Part shown: one piece after another, positions 59,263-64,000 of the stretch | Layout of the letters: each line of letters opens with the position of its first letter | How positions within the stretch are numbered: position 1 is the stretch's first letter | Source: CAVPCZ01 sp963779225 | GTDB taxonomy: Bacteria > Bacteroidota > Ignavibacteria > UBA10030 > UBA6906 | Length of the DNA stretch: 64,000 nt | Reading direction: 5' to 3' | Assembly: GCA_963779225.1 (NCBI GenBank) | Contig: CAVZWW010000002.1 | Location: 389,378-453,377, forward strand | Program-made: the position numbers and the translations under genes | Notes under the pieces: generated by a model | The model's input: only the letters and a program-made list of their open reading frames with translations | Databases searched by the model: none | Told to the model about the DNA's origin: nothing

Positions 59263-59315
59263 ACATCAGGAAAGATAATTGTCTGACAAAGGACTTGTGT
59301 GGCCATGCCATGGTC

Positions 59316-60155
59316 TTACTTCTCTATTTTCACAATCCGGTCAGCAACTTCCGGGAACTTTGAAAAAACAAGGTCATCATGACCGGGTATTATCAGGTCA
59401 GGATCTGAAACCATGGTTTTCATCCTTTTCAGGGCCCTTACATAAGCTTCAGGATCAATCACAAGGGGAACAGAAAGAAGATGATCGAGGTTATAGTAGA
59501 ACCAGCTTGCATCGGAGGCCAGTATTATCCTGTCGTCTTTTGAGTTTTCATTTATAAGCAGGAACATGTTCTCAAATGAGTGCCTCGAGCCTGTAAACGC
59601 CCTGATACCCGGCATCAATTCAATACTGTCACCTTCCACAAGCTTAAGCCTGCCCTCTGATCTGACTTTCAGAATATCGGGGATGTATTCTGCGCTGAAA
59701 CCCCTCGAATAGCCGTCGTCCTGCCATTTCCCGCTCACGTAATAATCAAAATCGGCTTTCTGCATCCATATTGTCGCTTCCGGGAAAAGAGTTATTCCGC
59801 CTATATGATCCCAGTGCGGATGGGTGAGTATAAGATCAGTTATATCTGAAGGATTAACATTCATTCTCTGAAGCAACAGGTCGGGTCTGATATACTTTTC
59901 ATCGGGTGTGGCAGCTGTGTCGATATATCCCGCATCAACAAGAATATGTTTGCCATCATCTCCTTTCAGAAGCCAGACCATGAAACAATTCCTTACACTG
60001 TCATTTGGATCTGCTCCGATGGCAACATTACCGGCACTGCCTGTTGAGGCATCAAGGTATTTTAATGCAAAAACCTGGTAATGATCGTTTTTAGCGCAGC
60101 CTGAAATTGAAACTAACAGGGAAAAAATTACAGCAATGAGGAGATGTTTTTTCAT
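59316..60155 (-). CDS. MBL-fold N-acyl homoserine lactonase-like lipoprotein
   Basis: 279 residues, intact. Lipobox SISGC. The metallo-beta-lactamase motif HPHWDHIGG (HxHxDH), ASDASW (bridging Asp) and IIPGHDD (last His) are all present, and TGSRHSFENMFLLI supplies the middle His. The layout (NCFMVWLLKGDDGKHILVDAGY) is that of AiiA-type lactonases, but this one is exported and lipid-anchored, so quorum-quenching is only one possibility. Confidence 0.85.
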   Translation of the reverse strand: MKKHLLIAVIFSLLVSISGCAKNDHYQVFALKYLDASTGSAGNVAIGADPNDSVRNCFMVWLLKGDDGKHILVDAGYIDTAATPDEKYIRPDLLLQRMNVNPSDITDLILTHPHWDHIGGITLFPEATIWMQKADFDYYVSGKWQDDGYSRGFSAEYIPDILKVRSEGRLKLVEGDSIELMPGIRAFTGSRHSFENMFLLINENSKDDRIILASDASWFYYNLDHLLSVPLVIDPEAYVRALKRMKTMVSDPDLIIPGHDDLVFSKFPEVADRIVKIEK

Positions 60156-60218
60156 GTTGTTGTTATTTAAAGATTAGCAAAGATATCTTTTAATTTTTTG
60201 TTGGGGATGTAGAAATAG

Positions 60219-60330
60219 TCCTCTGTGGAACTTTGTGAAACCTCTGTGTCCTCTGTGTAAGTTCTTAACTTATTGTTGCACAGAGATCCACAGAGAATAC
60301 ACAGAGCACACAGAGAAATACAAAGCAGAA
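60219..60330. repeat. CTCTGTG-type inverted-repeat element, copy 2
   Basis: Reverse-orientation copy of 18854-18977 without the extra 18-base palindrome. CACAGAG and CTCTGTG arms flank AAGTTCTTAACTTATTG. Located between the lactonase-like and LysE genes. Confidence 0.75.
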
Positions 60331-60457
60331 GCAAGGACTTTTTATATATCCCCACGTAAATCCCTAAATATATCATGTAGTGTCATGCCATGGCATGACC
60401 CTGCGTAAAACCTCCAATAATCATGAAAGTCCACGCCATGGCTTGTCCCTGCACCAA

Positions 60458-61090
60458 TCATGCATGTAATAGTGTTTTTATTCCATCGTACAGGAAAATG
60501 GCAGCAAAAATGAAAAGAGCCGCTGCAAGTATCTGCATTGTGATTTTATATGATTTATTGCTGAGAAAGCTCTTCGATCTTTCTGCCAGAAAGGCAATCC
60601 CGATTTTTGAACCGATAAGCATTGTATAGAAAAGGAGGAAGTATAAAATTACTGTCAAAAGGTTTATTTCATAGGCTTTGAATGCTGTTGGGATTCCAAT
60701 TGTAAGCCAGAACAGATAGGGATGCGGATTAAGCAGATTAGCAGTTATTCCTCTCTTCAGCGATTCCGGATCTTTTCCGGTCTCAGTTAATTCCGGCCCC
60801 CTTGTCCTAATGGTTTCATAACCTAAATAAGCGATGAAGATGCCTCCTGATAATGATATTATACTCAGAATTATATCAGAATTAGATAACTTTGAAAAGA
60901 TAAAATACGTGATAAGGATTATTGGCAGGTCAGTGATCAGGGGTGCCATAGCTATCCTTATTCCTTCCTTCCTGCTGTGTTTCAGAGTTTCAGTTATAAC
61001 CAGGGCCAGAAGAGGCCCGGGGGATATCCCGGCTGTAAGTCCAAAGAAGGCCCCCATAGCTAAAAGCATAAAGGAAGATTCTGTTATCAT
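60458..61090 (-). CDS. LysE/RhtB-family amino-acid exporter
   Basis: 210 residues, intact; ATG 61090 (MITESSFMLLAMGAFFGLTAGISPGPLLALVITETL) chosen because 19 upstream in-frame residues are not membrane-like. LysE signature AGISPGPLLALVI, six helices, RGITANLLNPHPYLFWLTIG. Exports amino acids or related compounds. Monocistronic. Confidence 0.9.
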   Translation of the reverse strand: MITESSFMLLAMGAFFGLTAGISPGPLLALVITETLKHSRKEGIRIAMAPLITDLPIILITYFIFSKLSNSDIILSIISLSGGIFIAYLGYETIRTRGPELTETGKDPESLKRGITANLLNPHPYLFWLTIGIPTAFKAYEINLLTVILYFLLFYTMLIGSKIGIAFLAERSKSFLSNKSYKITMQILAAALFIFAAIFLYDGIKTLLHA

Positions 61091-61268
61091 TTCATCTTGC
61101 TGATTCTGATCCAAACTTAAAGATAAAAAACATGTCACTCTGCTCAATCAGCCGGAAAATCATTTAATACAAGAAAAGTTTTTAGTATCTTGGTTCTTTT
61201 GTCAAAAACGTGATCCGTTTAGACTTCTGAATTACTAACTGTTCATTTAAACTTAAAAATACCAGGAT

Positions 61269-62384
61269 ATGGGACTATTTAACAAGATCCGCGGAGAATT
61301 TATCGACATTATTGAATGGCTCGATCCAACACAGAATACAATGGTTCACCGTTTTGAGAGGTATCAGAATGAAATCAAGAACAGGTGCAAAACTAACAGT
61401 GCAGGGAATCTCAGGTAGCTGTCTTCATCAATGAAGGTCAGCTGGCCGATGTTTTTACACCCGGTCTCTATACCCTTACAACTGAAAACCTTCCGATTCT
61501 TACGACATTAAAAGGATGGAAGTATGGGTTTAACAGCCCCTTTCTGGCTGAGGTGTATTTTGTAAATACAAAACAATTTACAGATCTGCTGTGGGGAACT
61601 CCTAATCCTGTGATGCTGCGTGATCCTGAATTCGGACCTATACGTATCAGGGCTAACGGAAATTATACAATGAAGATTTCTGATCCCGGCTTGTTTATTA
61701 AAGACAATTGCAGGTACAGATGGCAACTTTACAACGGAGAGTATCACAAATCAACTGCGAAATGTTGCAGTTACCAGGTTTACTGATGCCATTGGCGAAA
61801 GCAAGATCCCGGTTCTGGATATGGCTTCAAATTTTGATGAGATATCGAGAATTCTGTGAGAACAAAATGAAACCTGAATTCCTTGAATACGGAATTGATT
61901 TACTGAAATTCCTTGTTGCAAGCATCACATTACCAGAGAATGTAGAAGCAGCGCTTGATAAGACGTTCAAGCATGGGTATCATTGGTGATATGAACAAGT
62001 TCCGCAGTTCCAGATTGGACAGTCGATGGAAGCTGCTGCCAATAATCCTGCCGACGGAGGTGCTGCTGCAGGTATGGGTATGGGCATGGGATTTGGAATG
62101 GCAAATGCAATGATGGGACAGATGGGACAGATGGGATCAGCAACAGCCTCAGCAGGCAGGACCACCTCCTGTGCCCGGAACCGTAAGTTATTTTGTAGTC
62201 GTGAATGGCCAGCAGATCAGGACCATTTGATATCAATACCCTGAAACAGATGGCAGCGCAGGGACAGATTAATAAAGATACACTTGTATGGAAACAGGGA
62301 ATGGCTCAGTGGTCAGCTGCCGGTGAACAGGCTGATCTGACAGCTTTATTCGGGGCGGTTCCTCCGCCAATTCCGCCTAAATAA
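61269..62384 (+). CDS. SPFH-domain protein with C-terminal GYF2 domain, heavily frameshifted
   Basis: About 370 residues over at least five frames. ATG 61269: MGLFNKIRGEFIDIIEWLDPTQNTMVHRFERYQNEIKN, then AVFINEGQLADVFTPGLYTLTTENLPILTTLKGWKYGFNSPFLAEVYFVNTKQF... DPEFGPIRIRANGNY (the SPFH core of the virion-core-protein-like group), a Met/Gly-rich linker (GMGMGMGFGMANAMMGQM) and a GYF_2 domain (INKDTLVWKQGMAQWSAAGEQADLTALF) ending IPPK. SPFH proteins form membrane-associated rings. It is followed 47 bases later by a zinc-ribbon protein, a common pairing. Confidence 0.85.
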
Positions 62385-62431
62385 GGATTCTGTCAGAATT
62401 CTCAAAATATTAACTCAAAGATCATAGACCT

Positions 62432-63541
62432 ATGAGTCAGGATAGCATTTTATCAGAAACAATTCAGAAAGAAACAGTCTGCAGGGGATGCTCGGGGAAG
62501 CTGCAGTTTGCACCCGGCACCAACAATCTTAAATGTCCTTATTGTGGGACGGAGAATGAGATTAAAACTTCAGTTGAGGTATTTGAAGAGCTTGATTACG
62601 AAAAGTTTATAAAGGACTTTGAGGAACAGTCAACTTCCCATGAAGTGGCCACAATCAAATGTCAGGGATGCGGGGCACAAACAACTTTTAATCCCAATGT
62701 GGTATCTGATTCATGTCCCTGCTGCGGGTCGCCTCTTGTTATAAAAGATGCGACCACAACACATTCGATCAAGCCGAAAGCAATCCTTCCTTTTGCAATT
62801 GACCAGGATAAGGCTTTCAGGGAATTCGTCGACTGGATCAATAAATTATGGTTTGCTCCGAACAAGTTGAAGCGATATGCCAGACAGCAGGAGAAACTGA
62901 CCGGATTGTATATTCCTTACTGGACTTACGATTCGGTTACTGCTACTGACTATACAGGAGAGAGGGGCGATGACTATCATACAACTGAAACATACACGGC
63001 AACTGAAAACGGCAAGCCTGTAACAAGAACCAGGACAGTTACCCGCACAAGGTGGAGCAGTGCAAGCGGACATGTTGATAATGTTTTCGATGATGTTCTG
63101 GTTGTTGCCAGTAAATCACTGCCAAAGGAATATGTTGAAAAGCTTGAACCCTGGGGTCTGGATAAAATGGTGCCATTCAATGAGAGCTACCTTAGCGGAT
63201 TTAAGACCGAGAGCTACCAGGTAGATCTGAAAGAAGGACTGGATGATGCAAAGTCAAAGATGAATAAGCTCATTCACTCGGCCATTTGCAGAGACATTGG
63301 CGGAGACCATCAGAGGGTTAGTTCAATGAATACAACCTGGAAGAATATTACCTTCAAGCATATTCTGATGCCTGTCTGGATAAGTGCCTATACCTTTAAA
63401 AATAAGACCTACCGTTTCCTTATCAATGGAAGAACAGGGGAGGTGCAGGGAGAAAGACCTTACAGCTGGGTTAAGATAACTTTTGCAGCGCTTGCTGCAG
63501 CTGCTGTTATTCTGGTGATAGTTCTACTTGCCCAAAAGTAG
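62432..63541 (+). CDS. zinc-ribbon protein with C-terminal membrane helix
   Basis: 369 residues, intact. Two zinc ribbons at the start (CRGCSGKLQF... CPYCG and CQGCGAQTTF... CPCCG), a conserved domain (IKPKAILPFAIDQDKAFREFVDWINKLWFAPNKLKR, GLYIPYWTYD), a basic/Thr stretch, and a C-terminal transmembrane helix (ITFAALAAAAVILVIVLL). It resembles proteins annotated as TFIIB-type zinc ribbon or replication-restart helicase-like, but has no helicase motif. It is probably the partner of the upstream SPFH protein at the membrane. Confidence 0.82.
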   Translation: MSQDSILSETIQKETVCRGCSGKLQFAPGTNNLKCPYCGTENEIKTSVEVFEELDYEKFIKDFEEQSTSHEVATIKCQGCGAQTTFNPNVVSDSCPCCGSPLVIKDATTTHSIKPKAILPFAIDQDKAFREFVDWINKLWFAPNKLKRYARQQEKLTGLYIPYWTYDSVTATDYTGERGDDYHTTETYTATENGKPVTRTRTVTRTRWSSASGHVDNVFDDVLVVASKSLPKEYVEKLEPWGLDKMVPFNESYLSGFKTESYQVDLKEGLDDAKSKMNKLIHSAICRDIGGDHQRVSSMNTTWKNITFKHILMPVWISAYTFKNKTYRFLINGRTGEVQGERPYSWVKITFAALAAAAVILVIVLLAQK

Positions 63542-63548
63542 TATTTTA

Positions 63549-63703
63549 ACCCCCAAACCCCCCAGGGGGGGCTTTTTGAAATCAGAATGAAGAACAAACG
63601 AACAGCGAATTAAGAAGTTAAAGAGATCAGTTCTGAATTCTGATTTCGTTTGTTCAAATGTTCTTACTTCTAAAGTCCCCCTTGGGGGATTTAGGGGTGG
63701 ATT
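63549..63703. repeat. long inverted-repeat element between genes
   Basis: Outer arms ACCCCCAAACCCCCCAGG (63549) and TGGGGGATTTAGGGGTGG (63683) are inverted, with inner arms GAACAAACGAA (63591) and TTCGTTTGTTC (63645). About 155 bases, non-coding. Similar CCCTTCAAAGGG-type hairpins occur at 47839. Confidence 0.65.
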
Positions 63704-63706
63704 TTA

Positions 63707-63735
63707 AAAAAAGGGTGCCTTTTGGGACACCCTGA
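63707..63735 (-). terminator. terminator of the leftward barrel gene
   Basis: On the minus strand GGGTGTCCC and GGCACCC form a stem around AAAA, followed by a T run (plus AAAAAAAGGGTG). It lies 26 bases past the stop. Confidence 0.75.
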
Positions 63736-63760
63736 TCGGAATTGAAAATTAAAACTCATT

Positions 63761-64000
63761 TTAGTTGAAGGTAAAAGCTATACCAACCTCATATGGATAC
63801 AGTTCAGGACCTTTACCTTCTTCAAAGAGTTGGGTGAAATAAGTTGTACCGAATACCTGGATATGCTCATATCCGATCCGTGCAGTAGCTCCCCAGCGTA
63901 ATACATTCATGCTGAAATCATCTTTCGACTTGGCCTTTGACTTGTCGCCATCGTCATAGGTAACTTTTGTCTTTGAGCAGAGTTTTAAAGCTCCGATAAC
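63761..64000 (-). CDS. outer-membrane beta-barrel protein, C-terminal part
   Basis: 80 codons open to the window end: VIGALKLCSKTKVTYDDGD, FSMNVLRWGATARIGYEHIQVFGTTYFTQLFEEGKGPELYPYEVGIAFTFN. Alternating strands with a terminal aromatic-x-x pattern (FTFN) are typical of porin-like barrels. The start lies beyond base 64000. Confidence 0.7.
   Translation of the reverse strand, partial: VIGALKLCSKTKVTYDDGDKSKAKSKDDFSMNVLRWGATARIGYEHIQVFGTTYFTQLFEEGKGPELYPYEVGIAFTFN

Overview
The window looks like a chromosomal contig from a Bacteroidota bacterium (Bacteroidia-like, probably from a metagenome). The signs are promoters with the Bacteroidota -7 element TAnnTTTG (19118, 20261, 27829, 45513), FISUMP-domain lipoproteins, 7TMR-DISM/SpoIIE sensors, a GH29 and apiosidase-like polysaccharide cluster, EttA, and class II aldolase. 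I cannot place it more precisely from sequence alone. About half of the genes (roughly 28) are split by single-base indels with the protein continuing in another frame. These include housekeeping genes that cannot be lost (tyrS, tsaB, efp) and are worst at 48-53 kb and 61-62.4 kb. Uncorrected consensus errors are therefore the most likely cause, and I give whole-gene spans rather than fragments.

Layout. 1-11.5 kb: the end of a SpoIIE phosphatase, small envelope proteins, a WD40-caspase protein, ettA, an iron alcohol dehydrogenase, a GH16 lipoprotein and an FtsX/MacB-type permease. 11.8-18.8 kb: a carbohydrate cluster (GH5-like, GH29, DUF4038 apiosidase-like) ending in two exported enzymes of normally cytosolic families, an RpiB-like isomerase and an ADP-ribosylglycohydrolase, which share a near-identical leader. 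19-24.7 kb: TonB, an OmpA-like protein, small lipoproteins and a GH gene with an internal deletion. 25-34 kb: an AAA/DUF4143 ATPase, a DUF1080 protein, an AT-rich HTH-nucleotidyltransferase pair with a palindromic operator (toxin-antitoxin or abortive-infection-like), a Tat protein plus M19 dipeptidase, and a FAD oxidoreductase with a hidden eight-cysteine Fe-S tail.

33.9-47.2 kb is an accessory island of single-gene units set in long, repeat-rich spacers: a FISUMP protein with exact 303-bp internal repeats, a 7TMR-DISM/SpoIIE sensor, a RadC-like plus zinc protein pair, a kelch protein, small membrane proteins, a TIR-TolB-like-TPR protein, a HigBA toxin-antitoxin module followed by an attC-like hairpin, and a second FISUMP protein. 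A 206-bp direct repeat lies immediately 3' of two of these genes, with a partial copy after a third. Terminator-plus-promoter modules recur in front of others. This looks like a cassette-style or repeat-mediated accumulation site and is the most interesting part of the window.

47.6-64 kb returns to core genome: tRNA-Arg(CCU), cvpA, tyrS, a leftward run (tolC, HlyD-type adaptor, tsaB, DUF3108, efp, GAF/SpoIIE phosphatase), fructose-bisphosphate aldolase, a SiaC-like phosphoprotein, tRNA-Gln(UUG), DUF4395, a lactonase-like MBL lipoprotein, a LysE exporter, an SPFH-GYF2 protein with a zinc-ribbon partner, and the end of an outer-membrane barrel. Three SpoIIE-type phosphatases and a SiaC-like target in one 64-kb stretch suggest that partner-switching phosphoregulation is important in this organism. 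Several families of short inverted-repeat elements are scattered throughout.
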